A DNA stretch of 64,000 nt from Gemmatimonadota bacterium (GTDB taxonomy: Bacteria > Gemmatimonadota > Gemmatimonadetes > Longimicrobiales > Gaopeijiaceae), in NCBI GenBank assembly GCA_028873595.1, contig JAPPOV010000001.1:1-64000 (forward strand). Direction: 5' to 3'. Made by a program: the position numbers and the translations under genes. Numbering within the stretch: the first letter of the stretch is position 1; every line of letters begins with the position of its first letter. The notes beneath the pieces are model-generated. The model was given only the letters and a program-made list of their open reading frames with translations, searched no databases and was not told where the DNA came from. Positions 7,818 through 16,155 of the stretch are shown one piece after another.

Positions 7818-9680
7818 ATGACGGACACAGGAAGACCGCCGCCGTCGCCGCGGCGCGCGGACGTGTCGGGGGCCAGTCCACCGTCTGCTCGCGGGCTTTG
7901 GGCGCTCGGCTTCGTGGCACTCTCACTGATCGCACTCGTTGCGATACCGACGTACTTCGGGCAGCGTGTGGCTGCGGTTCAGAGCCGGTTCACCGAGGTC
8001 GTCGAGCCGGCCGCGCGTTTGAGCGCGACGCTCGGGCTACTCAAGGCTCGACAGATGGCTCGCGTGGAGGGCTTCATCCTGTCGGGCGATCCTCTGTTCC
8101 GCGACTACTACAACGCTGCGATCGATGAGGAGGATGCCGCCCTCGACTCGCTCGGCATCTACGCACAGGAACTTGATCGCGACGTCTTCGATTCGTCGCC
8201 GTCCGCCGCAGTTTCGTCTGACGTGGACCGGACCGTGTTCGAGCGGGTGGCCGCACTGCGAAGTGAGTCCTTCGACTGGCGATTCAACAATCGGATCATC
8301 TTCGAGCGGGGACCAACCGAAGACTCCCGTGCAGTCGTGCGTCAGGGATACGACGACCTCCAGCGTGCGACGCGCGATCTGGACCTGAGCATTCTCGCCA
8401 AGGTCGATGCCAGTCGCCGCCGGATGGCGAACGAGCAGCGGCTGCAGTCACGGATTACCCTTGCACTCGCGCTGGTCGCCCTCTTCGCAACGCTGATCGT
8501 GGGCCGCGTCGCCTATCGTTACCGGGATCTGACCGTGGAGCGGGAGCGACGCCGCAGGGAAGCGGTACAGGCACGCCGAGAGATCGATGCCCTGCTCGAG
8601 GCGACGGACGATGGGGTTCTGGGGCTCGACCTGGAGGGACGATGCACGTCACTGAATCGTGCGGGTGCCCGGCTGCTGGGATACACCGAGTCCGAGATTC
8701 GGGGCAGGGACGTGCATAGGACCATCTTCCACTCCAACCCGGACGGAACGCCGGCGGAGCGGACGTCTTCGGCCGTGCTGGCCGCCGCGGCGCAAGGGCA
8801 GGCGCTGGAGTCCACAGAGGGAGCGGTACTGTGGCGTCGGAGACGAATCCCGTTTCCGGCTCGCTGGTCACTCCTCCCGATGATCGACGGTACGGAGCTG
8901 CGCGGTGCGGTGCTGACGTTCACGGACATGACTGAGGCACTGGAGCGCGAAGAGGCACTGCGCAGAGCCGTGCGCCAGCGCGAGGACGTGGTGTCGATCG
9001 TGTCTCACGATCTCCGGAACCCGCTGGGTGTAGCCCTGGCCGCCGCGGACCTTCTCCTCGATCTGCCGCTGAACGAAGAGAAGCGTCGCCGGCAGGCCGA
9101 AATCATCCGACGATCCGGCAAGCGGATGCAAAGTCTCATAGAGGATCTGCTGGACGTCTCCCGAATCGAAGCGGGGATCTTTGTGGTTCGCCCGTCGCAG
9201 GAAGACCTGAGTCCGATCATCGAAGAGGCAGTCTCTCTCTTCGCGCTCCAGGCGTCATCGCGCTCGATCGAGCTGCGCGTGGATACCGTCGGTCCGGTGC
9301 TCGCTCGCGTCGACCGTGACAGAATCATTCAGGCCCTCTCGAACCTGCTGGACAACGCGGTCCGGCTCACGCCCGAGGGTGGGCAGGTTGTGGTGACGGC
9401 CCGTGTGGGAGGGCCATGGGTGAGGATCTCCGTTCGGGATACGGGTCCTGGCGTGTCACCCGATATCGCAGGGCGGATCTTCGATCGCTTTTCTCAGGGG
9501 GCGGGGCGCGACAGTGGGTCGGCTGGTCTGGGGCTCGCGATCGTGAAGGGTGTGGCCGAGGCCCACGACGGGACTGCGGAGGTAACGTCGATACCGGGAC
9601 AGGGAAGTACCTTCACGCTTCGGGTTCCGGTGGCGGGACCCGAAGTAGGGGAGGAGTCCCCCGTCGAGGTGTCGGGCTAG
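7818..9680 (+). CDS. Membrane sensor histidine kinase with CHASE3-like and PAS domains
   Basis: This 620-residue kinase has two membrane segments (about residues 28-50 and 210-232). They enclose a roughly 160-residue extracytoplasmic domain of the CHASE3 type, including a KARQMARVEGFILSGD segment. A short coiled coil, a PAS domain (about 255-375), HisKA and HATPase_c follow. The phosphoacceptor is His397 in VSIVSHDLRNP. The N box (LSNLLDNAVRLTPEGG), G1 (RDTGPGVSPD), F (IFDRFSQG) and G2 (GSAGLGLAIVKG) motifs are all present, so it should be active. No response regulator gene is nearby, which makes it an orphan kinase. ATG 7818 follows a GTG three bases earlier. The stop lies in a CTAG shared with the convergent gene. 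Confidence 0.92.
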   Translation: MTDTGRPPPSPRRADVSGASPPSARGLWALGFVALSLIALVAIPTYFGQRVAAVQSRFTEVVEPAARLSATLGLLKARQMARVEGFILSGDPLFRDYYNAAIDEEDAALDSLGIYAQELDRDVFDSSPSAAVSSDVDRTVFERVAALRSESFDWRFNNRIIFERGPTEDSRAVVRQGYDDLQRATRDLDLSILAKVDASRRRMANEQRLQSRITLALALVALFATLIVGRVAYRYRDLTVERERRRREAVQARREIDALLEATDDGVLGLDLEGRCTSLNRAGARLLGYTESEIRGRDVHRTIFHSNPDGTPAERTSSAVLAAAAQGQALESTEGAVLWRRRRIPFPARWSLLPMIDGTELRGAVLTFTDMTEALEREEALRRAVRQREDVVSIVSHDLRNPLGVALAAADLLLDLPLNEEKRRRQAEIIRRSGKRMQSLIEDLLDVSRIEAGIFVVRPSQEDLSPIIEEAVSLFALQASSRSIELRVDTVGPVLARVDRDRIIQALSNLLDNAVRLTPEGGQVVVTARVGGPWVRISVRDTGPGVSPDIAGRIFDRFSQGAGRDSGSAGLGLAIVKGVAEAHDGTAEVTSIPGQGSTFTLRVPVAGPEVGEESPVEVSG

Positions 9681-10450
9681 TCGTTCACCAGACTCCTGGC
9701 CCACGAGAGAAGCCGGCCCACCTGGTTCGTAGTGATCCGGCGCACCCCTAGCTCGAGAAGGCGGGCCGCGTCGTGAATCTCATCGACGGTCCACACCGCG
9801 AGTGGAACGTCTTCGTCGTGTGCTCTGGCTGTCAGCCCGGGGTCGGCGAGCAGGATTCTGGCGTCGAAGTCCAGCAGGCTTCGTGGATCGTCGGCTACCC
9901 GATCGAACGCAGCGTCGACACGGTCCGGATACTCGACGATTGGGCCGAGCAGTGCTGTGGGTTCATGCCGACGTACTTCGTCGAGAAGCGCCCAATCCAT
10001 CGAGATGAACACGGTCCGGTCGATCAGGCCTGCGTTCCGCGTCTCGGAGACGATCGTCTGCACGTCCTCCAGATGCCGGACGCCTTTGAGCTCTGCGAAG
10101 ATGGTTCGGACCCGTGGCGCGATGGCTGCGAGGGCCGAAGTGAGGGTGGGCAGACGCTCGCCCGCGAAGCTTGGGTCGAACCACGAGCCAGCATCGAGTT
10201 CGGAGAGCTCCTCCATGCGATGGGCCGTGACGTGGCCCGTCCCCGACGTCGTGCGATCGAGGGTCTCATCGTGCAGGAGAATCGGAGTCCCGTCTCCGGC
10301 CGTGTGCAGATCGAATTCCACCGCTGTTGCGCCTTCGTCCAAAGCGCGCGTGAGGGCGGCGACGGTGTTCTCCGGTGCGACCGCGCTGTACCCACGGTGA
10401 GCCACGATTTCGACCGTATGGTCCAGTGCGAACAGAATGGGGCGTGCCAT
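9677..10450 (-). CDS. Glycerophosphodiester phosphodiesterase
   Basis: This 257-residue enzyme hydrolyses glycerophosphodiesters to glycerol-3-phosphate and an alcohol. The GDPD signature is complete: AHRGYSAVAPENT near the N-terminus, then EFDLHTAGDGTPILLHD with the metal-binding Glu and Asp and the second catalytic His. WTVDEI and ITTNQVGRL lie near the end. There is no signal peptide, so it is probably the cytoplasmic UgpQ type. ATG 10450 starts just before the domain. A TTG at 10498 would overlap the upstream stop by 4 bases and add 16 residues, so coupling to the DUF2911 gene remains possible. Confidence 0.88.
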   Translation of the reverse strand: MARPILFALDHTVEIVAHRGYSAVAPENTVAALTRALDEGATAVEFDLHTAGDGTPILLHDETLDRTTSGTGHVTAHRMEELSELDAGSWFDPSFAGERLPTLTSALAAIAPRVRTIFAELKGVRHLEDVQTIVSETRNAGLIDRTVFISMDWALLDEVRRHEPTALLGPIVEYPDRVDAAFDRVADDPRSLLDFDARILLADPGLTARAHDEDVPLAVWTVDEIHDAARLLELGVRRITTNQVGRLLSWARSLVND

Positions 10451-10494
10451 CTCAGCTCGTTCTGAGGCTCCGTGTCCCGGGTGCGAGGGTGGCC

Positions 10495-11079
10495 TCAACG
10501 TCGGGAGATTTCGAGGTCGAAGGTCGTACGCTCGAATGCATACGTCAGGATCCCGGACGTGCCCGAGCCCCTGAAGGTGAACGTGAGGGTCTCGACGTGA
10601 TTACCTGCCTGCGTCGGACGAACGAGTGTGCTTCCGACATCCGATGCGCGCACATCCGGGCTGATCGGGATGCCCCACCGATTCGTGTTGGAGTTGGCGA
10701 CGATGGTCCACTCCGTCTCGCCCGGAATCGCGTACAGCGAATAGGAGCCCGCTTCCAGCTCAATTGAACCGAGGTGGATGGGGAAGGGGACGTGCAGGGT
10801 CGTCGGCTCGTTGGCGCCCATGCGCCACGGCTGACCGTGGGGGTCCAGGCCTCCCACGATCGCTCGGCCTCTCGAGGAGGGGCGCCCATAGCACAGCTTC
10901 GCTGCGCCGTCACCGAGTTGGATTGCCACGGAGTCGAGCGGACTCGGCCGATCAGCGAGCGCTTCGGGGGCTCCGCGAAACTGGCACGTTGTGCTTTGAG
11001 CCTGTGCCCGCGCAGGGAAGGTGCCCGCGATCAGAACAGCGGCTGCAGTCAACAGCGAACGGTACGACATCATCGACAT
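10495..11079 (-). CDS. Secreted DUF2911 family protein
   Basis: This 194-residue protein has a signal peptide (MSMMSYRSLLTAAAVLIAGTFPARAQAQ). The body carries the DUF2911 landmarks: KLCYGRPSSRGRAIVGGL, PWRMGANEPTTL, LEAGSYSLYAIPGETEWTIVANSNTNRWG and a TLTFTF strand. The family is common in Bacteroidota and Gemmatimonadota, and its function is unknown. The gene is followed directly by the glycerophosphodiesterase. Starts at 11073 or 11070 are also possible and would shorten the signal by two or three residues. Confidence 0.85.
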   Translation of the reverse strand: MSMMSYRSLLTAAAVLIAGTFPARAQAQSTTCQFRGAPEALADRPSPLDSVAIQLGDGAAKLCYGRPSSRGRAIVGGLDPHGQPWRMGANEPTTLHVPFPIHLGSIELEAGSYSLYAIPGETEWTIVANSNTNRWGIPISPDVRASDVGSTLVRPTQAGNHVETLTFTFRGSGTSGILTYAFERTTFDLEISRR

Positions 11080-11599
11080 TCGTCAGCTCTCGGCGAGGGG
11101 TCCACCCAATCGTAAGCGTGCGGCGCGAGTGAGCGCGGCGTCGCCCTCCTGAACAACCGGACCGCGCGGCTGCCTGATGCACCTCGTATGCCCATGCCTC
11201 CCTGTGGGCGAGACCGCGGAAGACGCACGCCAAGGTCTACCCCGCTCCCGCCACCGGCGTTCGCGTCCATTCCACCGAGGAGGTCGGCCCGGTCGGGCCG
11301 ACGGGCTTCGAGACTCGCCAACTCATGGGTCGATGGGGCGCGTACCGTTGCCGCAATGGAATCCGACAGGCCCTCGGGCGACCGTGAGTCGGCACCCGGG
11401 AACCCTGCGGCGCTGTGGCGAGTCGCGGTTCGAGTTGAGCGCATGGTCGAAGAATACGATGGTCTGTCGAGTCGATACACCGTCGGAATGTGTCCCAGCG
11501 TAGTCCGGCGTATACCGTGTCCCGAAGACATGCACCCTTCCCTCGGCCTGCGGCGGAGCCTACCTATCGGAACGCCTCGTGTCGAAGAGTTGGAGATCG
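11080..11599. other. 520-base region with no supported gene
   Basis: This stretch separates the divergent DUF2911 and thioesterase genes. Open frames exist on both strands, but they are Arg/Ser/Pro-rich, cross into the neighbouring genes and match no family. The one notable structure is an inverted repeat, GTCGGCCC (11283-11290) and GGGCCGAC (11295-11302), around a GGTC loop; no T tract follows on either strand. Promoters for both flanking genes should lie here, but I could not pick clear -35/-10 pairs. Confidence 0.5.
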
Positions 11600-12067
11600 A
11601 TGAACACCGAACAGAACACCCCCGTCGCCAGGGCCGAATCGGCCTTTCGTTTCTGGCACGATGTACCCGTACGCTTTCGAGATGTCGATGTTGCTGGGCA
11701 CGCGCACCACGCCGACGCGCTCACCTACTTCGAGGAGGCGCGTTGGGCGTACTGGACCGAGGTGGTCGGCCATAAACGGATCGACGAGCTCAATTATGTC
11801 CTCGCGGAGTGCCGCGTCCGATGGCATGCGCGCGTCTTCTGGCCCCAGACGGTATCGGTGGGCGTCCGTGTCGCGCGAATCGGTCGGAAGCATTTCGAAA
11901 TGGAATACGAAGTGCGCTCGGAAGGGGGTGACAAGCTCCAGAGCGGCTCCACTGTCCAGGTGATGTATGATTATGCGGCGGGCTCATCGACGCCCATGCC
12001 GGACGATCTGCGACGCACTCTCGAGACATTCGACGGGCCGTTCGAGGAGACTGCACGTCGTGCGTGA
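11600..12067 (+). CDS. Hotdog-fold acyl-CoA thioesterase (4HBT family)
   Basis: This 155-residue protein is a single 4-hydroxybenzoyl-CoA-thioesterase-like hotdog domain. The segment RFRDVDVAGHAHHADALTYF followed by EEAR matches the family pattern DxDxxGHxNNxxY...E, with the first Asp as the likely catalytic or substrate-positioning residue (YbgC/FadM-like). It should hydrolyse acyl-CoA or acyl-ACP thioesters in the cytoplasm. ATG 11600 was preferred over GTG 11579 because GGAG (11592-11595) is well spaced for it. It is a lone gene between two intergenic regions. Confidence 0.85.
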   Translation: MNTEQNTPVARAESAFRFWHDVPVRFRDVDVAGHAHHADALTYFEEARWAYWTEVVGHKRIDELNYVLAECRVRWHARVFWPQTVSVGVRVARIGRKHFEMEYEVRSEGGDKLQSGSTVQVMYDYAAGSSTPMPDDLRRTLETFDGPFEETARRA

Positions 12068-12159
12068 GATCATCAGGATGGAATGGAGCGCCGCGTCGTG
12101 CCGCGCCGCACCTCATTGTGGCGTAATACAGGCCACGGCGTTCGTGGCGAAGAAAAGGT

Positions 12160-12188
12160 TTGCCCACTTCAAGCTTTGTGAATAAACT
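12160..12188 (+). promoter_or_regulatory. Candidate sigma70-type promoter for the TPR gene
   Basis: TTGCCC (12160-12165) and TAAACT (12183-12188) are separated by 17 bases in a locally AT-richer stretch, about 150 bases before the TPR gene start. Each hexamer matches 4 of 6 consensus positions. The rest of the 270-base space from 12068 to 12337 holds no gene. Confidence 0.4.
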
Positions 12189-12337
12189 CTCAAGCTACAC
12201 TCGCCGGGATCTCGGACCTTCGGGATCTCCGGCTTTTCGTTGGTTTAGGATTCAGGAGCCCCATTCGGAATCCGGTTCGCATGTGTCCGTCACGGGATGA
12301 CGGGTGCAGCAATGGGGAAACCCAAGGAGATGAAGCC

Positions 12338-14080
12338 ATGCTTGGACGGCTCAAGCTGACGTTCGCTGTGGCCATGGCCGCCATTGTGATCGCCCCCGCG
12401 GCTGAGCTCGCGGCGCAGGACGGTGGACGCTTCCGCGTCATCATTCCGTACTTCGAGCCCCTCGAGGACGCGGATCGCGGATTCGGAAAGGACGTCGCGA
12501 AGGAGCTGCGTAAGCTTCTCGAGGACTTCCCCACTCATGTGTCGATGGAGGAGCGCGATATCAAGGACGAGGCGAAGCGCTTCGACATGGATATTGACGA
12601 CCTCAACTGCCTGTATACGCGGCAGCTTGCTTCGCAGACGAATATTCCGGTCGCCATCTGCGCCAGTTACAACGAAGTGTCGAAGGACAACTTCGAGATG
12701 ACTGCCGAGGTCTGGGATATTCAGGGTTCCGAGTCGTTCCCCATCGAGGCATTCCCCGCCACGAAGGACGAGAAAGAAGAGGCTGCTCAGCACATTTTCC
12801 AGCAGTTCGAGCGCTACTCGACGACCGTTCGCTCGGCCGCCATCTGCAACGACTACTATGCGTCGCAGCAGTGGGACAACGCGCTCCGGAACTGCGACGA
12901 GTCTCTCGCCCTCAACCCGAACCAGATCGGTACGCGTTACCTCCGTGGCCGTATCCTCTATGAGATGGAGCGGATGGACGAGTCGCTCGGTGAGCTGGAG
13001 ACGGTGATCGAGCAGAACCCCTTCCATGAGGACGCGCTTCAGCTGGCTGGCTACATCGCCGCCGTCAGCGAACAGGACGACAAGGCCCGAGACTACTACT
13101 CCAGGTACCTCGACATCAATCCGGGTAACGCGGCCATCCGGATGCGGATCGCGTATGAGTTGGCTCAGGCTGGTGACCCGGTTGGGGCCATGGAATTCAT
13201 TCAAGTCGGTCTCGACGTTGATCCCGAGAACGTCGATCTGCACGAGCAGTACGGGGGCTTCGCGTTCAGCGCCGCGCTCGAGATTCAGCAGGAAGCCGCT
13301 GTAGGTATGCAGAACGGCGGTGATGCCGTGGCCCCGGAGGCTGTTGGGTATTACCGCGAAGCGATCGCGTCGTACGAAAAGGTCTTCGAGACAAAGGGTG
13401 CCGAGACACCGGTGGGGCATCTCTCGAACGTCGTGTCGGCGTACATCCAGCTCGAAGAACTCGAGGCTGCCGTCACGATGAGCGAGCGGGTCCTCGAGAC
13501 GCATGGTACGGAGGATCGTCTCTGGGTTCTCTATGCGGACGCGCTGCAGCGTTCCGATCGGCTGGATGACGCGATCGCTGCGCTCGACCGGGTCATGGAG
13601 ATCAATCCGGAGCACCCGAGCGCCGCGCTGCGTCAGGGTAACTGGCTCATCCAGGCGGGCCGCCTGCAAGACGCGGTCGACGTGCTCTCCCGTGCGGCGG
13701 AAGGGAACCCCGCGCAGGCCGAGCAGGCCGGTCGGATGATCTTTGCCGAGGCGTATCAGAACGGGTATCAGCAGGACAACTTCCAGTACACTATCGATGG
13801 TATGGTGGCCGGAAAGCAGCTGCCGAACCTGAGTGAGGAGATGCGCCACCAGATGAACTTCTGGCACGCGTTCAGCCTCTATCGAAAGGCTGTCGTCGAC
13901 CAGGAGCCGAACACGCTTCAGTCCGCCCAGGCGACACTCCCTGCGTTCCAGCAGGCGCTGGAACTCCTGGGTGACGTCGGTGGCTACCCGGCATCGGTTA
14001 ACCTGAATCTTCCGGAGCTCCAGGGTAACGTGGGCACCTACATCGAGATTCAGGAAGCGATCATCAAGCGCGGTCGATGA
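12338..14080 (+). CDS. Secreted TPR-repeat protein
   Basis: This 580-residue protein has a signal peptide ending at AELAAQD and an N-terminal domain of about 150 residues (PYFEPLEDADRGFGKDVAKEL...) that I do not recognise. Tandem tetratricopeptide repeats fill the rest, for example YYASQQWDNALRNCDESLALNP, SLGELETVIEQNP and AIAALDRVMEINPEHP. It is likely a periplasmic scaffold for protein-protein contacts. ATG 12338 has a strong AAGGAGATGAAGCC leader, which rules out the longer frame from 12281. It stands alone, with its own candidate promoter and a strong terminator. The specific partner is unknown. Confidence 0.85.
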   Translation: MLGRLKLTFAVAMAAIVIAPAAELAAQDGGRFRVIIPYFEPLEDADRGFGKDVAKELRKLLEDFPTHVSMEERDIKDEAKRFDMDIDDLNCLYTRQLASQTNIPVAICASYNEVSKDNFEMTAEVWDIQGSESFPIEAFPATKDEKEEAAQHIFQQFERYSTTVRSAAICNDYYASQQWDNALRNCDESLALNPNQIGTRYLRGRILYEMERMDESLGELETVIEQNPFHEDALQLAGYIAAVSEQDDKARDYYSRYLDINPGNAAIRMRIAYELAQAGDPVGAMEFIQVGLDVDPENVDLHEQYGGFAFSAALEIQQEAAVGMQNGGDAVAPEAVGYYREAIASYEKVFETKGAETPVGHLSNVVSAYIQLEELEAAVTMSERVLETHGTEDRLWVLYADALQRSDRLDDAIAALDRVMEINPEHPSAALRQGNWLIQAGRLQDAVDVLSRAAEGNPAQAEQAGRMIFAEAYQNGYQQDNFQYTIDGMVAGKQLPNLSEEMRHQMNFWHAFSLYRKAVVDQEPNTLQSAQATLPAFQQALELLGDVGGYPASVNLNLPELQGNVGTYIEIQEAIIKRGR

Positions 14081-14122
14081 CGTCGATGTGATCGACGCCG
14101 CGGTCTGAGGGCGCGATCCGAG

Positions 14123-14162
14123 AGCGCCGCGGGGGGACAAGGCTCCCCCGCGGCGCTTTCTC
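14123..14162 (+). terminator. Strong intrinsic terminator after the TPR gene
   Basis: A perfect 13-base stem, AGCGCCGCGGGGG (14123-14135) with CCCCCGCGGCGCT (14145-14157), encloses a 9-base loop and is followed by TTTCTC. It lies about 40 bases after the TPR stop and isolates that gene from the dcw cluster. The following stretch to 14436 holds no supported gene. Confidence 0.85.
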
Positions 14163-14436
14163 GTACCCTGAAGCCTTGTCGATCACCCCAGCAGCGCTTC
14201 CGGGTTGTGATCGGCTGACGACGCGGCCGACTCCACCGTTCAGGCACCCTTCGTCTGTCTGGCGATCCCCACTTTCCCCCACCGCTCGGTGAAGTCTCCG
14301 AGTCGACCTTCGGTTTTTGTTCGTATTTCCCGAGAATTGGTATTTGGGCGGAGCCCTGGACATCCCAGTGTCCATGCGGGTGAACGGCCCAGTGGCCGCT
14401 CCTTCCTCGATGGAAATAATCACCAAAAGTCCCCCC

Positions 14437-14466
14437 TTGACGTCTCGCTCCACTGCGCAGTATTAT
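14437..14466 (+). promoter_or_regulatory. Promoter of the dcw cluster (mraZ promoter)
   Basis: TTGACG (14437-14442) and TATTAT (14461-14466) are separated by 18 bases, matching 5 of 6 consensus positions in each box. This is the best sigma70-type promoter in the window, 51 bases before the mraZ GTG. A TGGG repeat array begins three bases after the -10 box, so transcription start lies inside a likely repressor site. Confidence 0.8.
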
Positions 14467-14468
14467 GG

Positions 14469-14502
14469 CCCATCTCTCCCCACTTCTACCCACTCCGTAC
14501 CA
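14469..14502 (-). promoter_or_regulatory. MraZ-box operator: TGGGN repeats every 10 bp
   Basis: Read on the minus strand, TGGG occurs at 14492-14489, 14482-14479 and 14472-14469, exactly 10 bases apart. A fourth, imperfect copy (TGGT) lies at 14502-14499. The spacing, TGGGN plus 5 bases, is the known target pattern of MraZ. The array covers the expected +1 of the dcw promoter and lies directly upstream of mraZ, which fits autorepression. The orientation relative to mraZ is inverted, which does not alter the helical phasing. Confidence 0.75.
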
Positions 14503-14516
14503 CCTGAAGGCGCCGC

Positions 14517-14948
14517 GTGAACGGTTTCGTCGGGCAATACGAGCATCAGATGGACCAGAAGGGACGCGTCAGTCTCCCCTCGGCGTTCCGCCGTGAGGCT
14601 GATGGTGACCGCTTCGTTCTGATGCAGTGGGAGCCGGGCTACCTGACGCTCTTCCCGGAGGCGAAGTGGCAGGACGTGCAGCAGAAGCTGCTCGAATTCC
14701 GGCGTACGGACCCTGCGGCCTGGAATCAGGTGCGGATGATCATCGGACAAGCCGTGGAGGTCGCTCCCGACAAGCAGGGACGAATTCTCGTGCCGGCCTC
14801 GCTCCAGGTCGCGGCAGACCTTTCGGGTGCGGTGCTGCTCATTGGGAACCTCGATCGCATCGAGCTCTGGGATCCTGCGACGTACGCCGAGGTGGTCAAG
14901 GAGAAGGCAGGAGAATTCCAGCAGTTCGCACACAAGCTCTTCGGGTAG
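14517..14948 (+). CDS. mraZ: MraZ, transcriptional regulator of the dcw cluster
   Basis: MraZ is a small DNA-binding protein that represses its own division and cell wall operon. The 143-residue protein has two AbrB-like halves, each with the family motif: DQKGRVSLPSAFRR near residue 14 and DKQGRILVPASL near residue 84. GTG 14517 follows a GAAGG purine stretch at a suitable distance. The first position in the dcw cluster is standard. A clear TGGG-repeat operator lies between its promoter and start, so negative autoregulation is likely. Confidence 0.96.
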   Translation: MNGFVGQYEHQMDQKGRVSLPSAFRREADGDRFVLMQWEPGYLTLFPEAKWQDVQQKLLEFRRTDPAAWNQVRMIIGQAVEVAPDKQGRILVPASLQVAADLSGAVLLIGNLDRIELWDPATYAEVVKEKAGEFQQFAHKLFG

Positions 14949-14953
14949 CCGAC

Positions 14954-15874
14954 GTGTCCGACTACCACGAGCCAGTTATGGGGCACGAGGTGCTAGACCT
15001 GCTCGCTCCGAGCGAAGACGGACTCTACCTCGATGGCACTGCCGGTGGGGGCGGTCATACGAGGATGATCCTGGACGCATGCGAGTCGTGCCGCGTCATC
15101 GCCGTGGACCGCGACCCGGAGGCACTCGAGGAAGCGCGTGGGGCGCTTGCCGATGTCCGTGCCCGCGTCCGCTTCGTGTCCGCGAGGTTCGACCGGGTAC
15201 TCACGGATCCTGAAATTCAGGACCGCGGTCTCGACGGCGCCTTGCTCGATCTGGGGGTCAGCTCGCGTCAGCTCGACGCCGACGAACGGGGGTTCACCTT
15301 CCGTCGTGGTGCCAAGCTGGATATGCGCATGGAAGCGCACGGGCGAGACGCGGCCTTCTTCCTGGCGGAGGCGAATGAAGATGAGCTCGCGCGAGTGTTT
15401 CGTGAATACGGCGAGGAACCGCGGGCACGCCGACTGGCGCGGGAAGTGATCAAGCGTCGAGCGACAGAGCCACTTTCGACCAGCGATCATCTCGTGGCTG
15501 CGATGACTGTCGCTATGGGTCGTTCGCCGAGTGTGAAGGAAAAGGCACGGATCTTCCAAGCTGTACGGATTGCAGTGAACGAAGAGTTGGAATCACTGGA
15601 AGCGGGGCTTCCTGCGATCCGCGATGTGATGAAGGCAGGTGGGGTGATGGTGGTGATCGCATATCACTCACTCGAGGACCGAGTGGTGAAGAGCGCGTTT
15701 CGGGAGTGGAGTCGGACGTGCATATGTCCGCCCGAGCTCCCGATCTGCACATGTCGGGGTGAGCCGCTCGGTGAGACGCTCACCCGCAAGGTGCTCCGCC
15801 CGACGGCGGAAGAGGTGGAGCGCAACCCTCGTGCCCGAAGTGCGCGCCTGCGTGCCTGGCGGAGAGCCGCCTGA
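14954..15874 (+). CDS. rsmH: RsmH, 16S rRNA (cytosine-1402-N4) methyltransferase
   Basis: RsmH (MraW) methylates N4 of C1402 in 16S rRNA to tune the ribosomal P site. The 306-residue protein starts YHEPVMGHEVLDLL and has the SAM-binding LDGTAGGGGHT, then LLDLGVSSRQLD, FRRGAKLDMRM and the C-terminal VIAYHSLEDRVVK, all typical. GTG 14954 comes 5 bases after the mraZ stop; a longer frame through mraZ is a shadow. The stop overlaps the ftsL start by one base. Confidence 0.96.
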   Translation: MSDYHEPVMGHEVLDLLAPSEDGLYLDGTAGGGGHTRMILDACESCRVIAVDRDPEALEEARGALADVRARVRFVSARFDRVLTDPEIQDRGLDGALLDLGVSSRQLDADERGFTFRRGAKLDMRMEAHGRDAAFFLAEANEDELARVFREYGEEPRARRLAREVIKRRATEPLSTSDHLVAAMTVAMGRSPSVKEKARIFQAVRIAVNEELESLEAGLPAIRDVMKAGGVMVVIAYHSLEDRVVKSAFREWSRTCICPPELPICTCRGEPLGETLTRKVLRPTAEEVERNPRARSARLRAWRRAA

Positions 15875-16155
15875 TGGACGCCCAGGTGCTCGGTCGCGCT
15901 GCGTTGACGTTTGCGTTTCTCCTGCTCTCGCTCGGCATTGTGACATGGCGGCAGAGTCGTGCGTTCGAGGCGAATCAAGCACTCGATGCGCTGCGGCGTC
16001 AGGTCTCGGTCGTTCAGGCGGAACGGATCGAACTGGAGCGTGACATTCAGGTTCGCCGGAGTCTCGGCAACATCGTCACGGCCGCGGAGGCCATCGGGAT
16101 GGTTACGCCGCATGCCGAGCAGATCGTGATCCTCGGCAAGGACGGTGCCTCTTGA
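15874..16155 (+). CDS. ftsL: FtsL-like cell division protein
   Basis: This is a 93-residue bitopic protein with one membrane span (about residues 9-25, LTFAFLLLSLGIVTW) followed by a coiled-coil stretch (about 32-62, NQALDALRRQVSVVQAERIELERDI). Sequence conservation in FtsL is low. The call rests on size, topology and position between rsmH and ftsI. FtsL works with FtsB and FtsQ to activate FtsWI at the septum. It overlaps rsmH by 1 base and ftsI by 4 bases. Confidence 0.85.
   Translation: MDAQVLGRAALTFAFLLLSLGIVTWRQSRAFEANQALDALRRQVSVVQAERIELERDIQVRRSLGNIVTAAEAIGMVTPHAEQIVILGKDGAS

Noticed and set aside
11070-11531. Minus-strand frame of 153 codons upstream of the DUF2911 gene
   Set aside because: It overlaps the DUF2911 start, is Arg/Ser-rich and shows no recognisable motif.
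12290-14140. Long antisense open frame (616 codons) opposite the TPR gene
   Set aside because: It mirrors the TPR gene's codon pattern, lacks domain motifs and covers the strong terminator. The plus-strand gene has a signal peptide, ribosome-binding site and TPR motifs.
14357-14374. Inverted repeat TGGACA-N6-TGTCCA upstream of mraZ
   Set aside because: Short arms and no match to the TGGG array. It is a plausible chance repeat, and no regulator is suggested.
14064-14453. Minus-strand frame of 129 codons upstream of mraZ
   Set aside because: It crosses the intrinsic terminator, shows no signal or family match and has no ribosome-binding site I trust.
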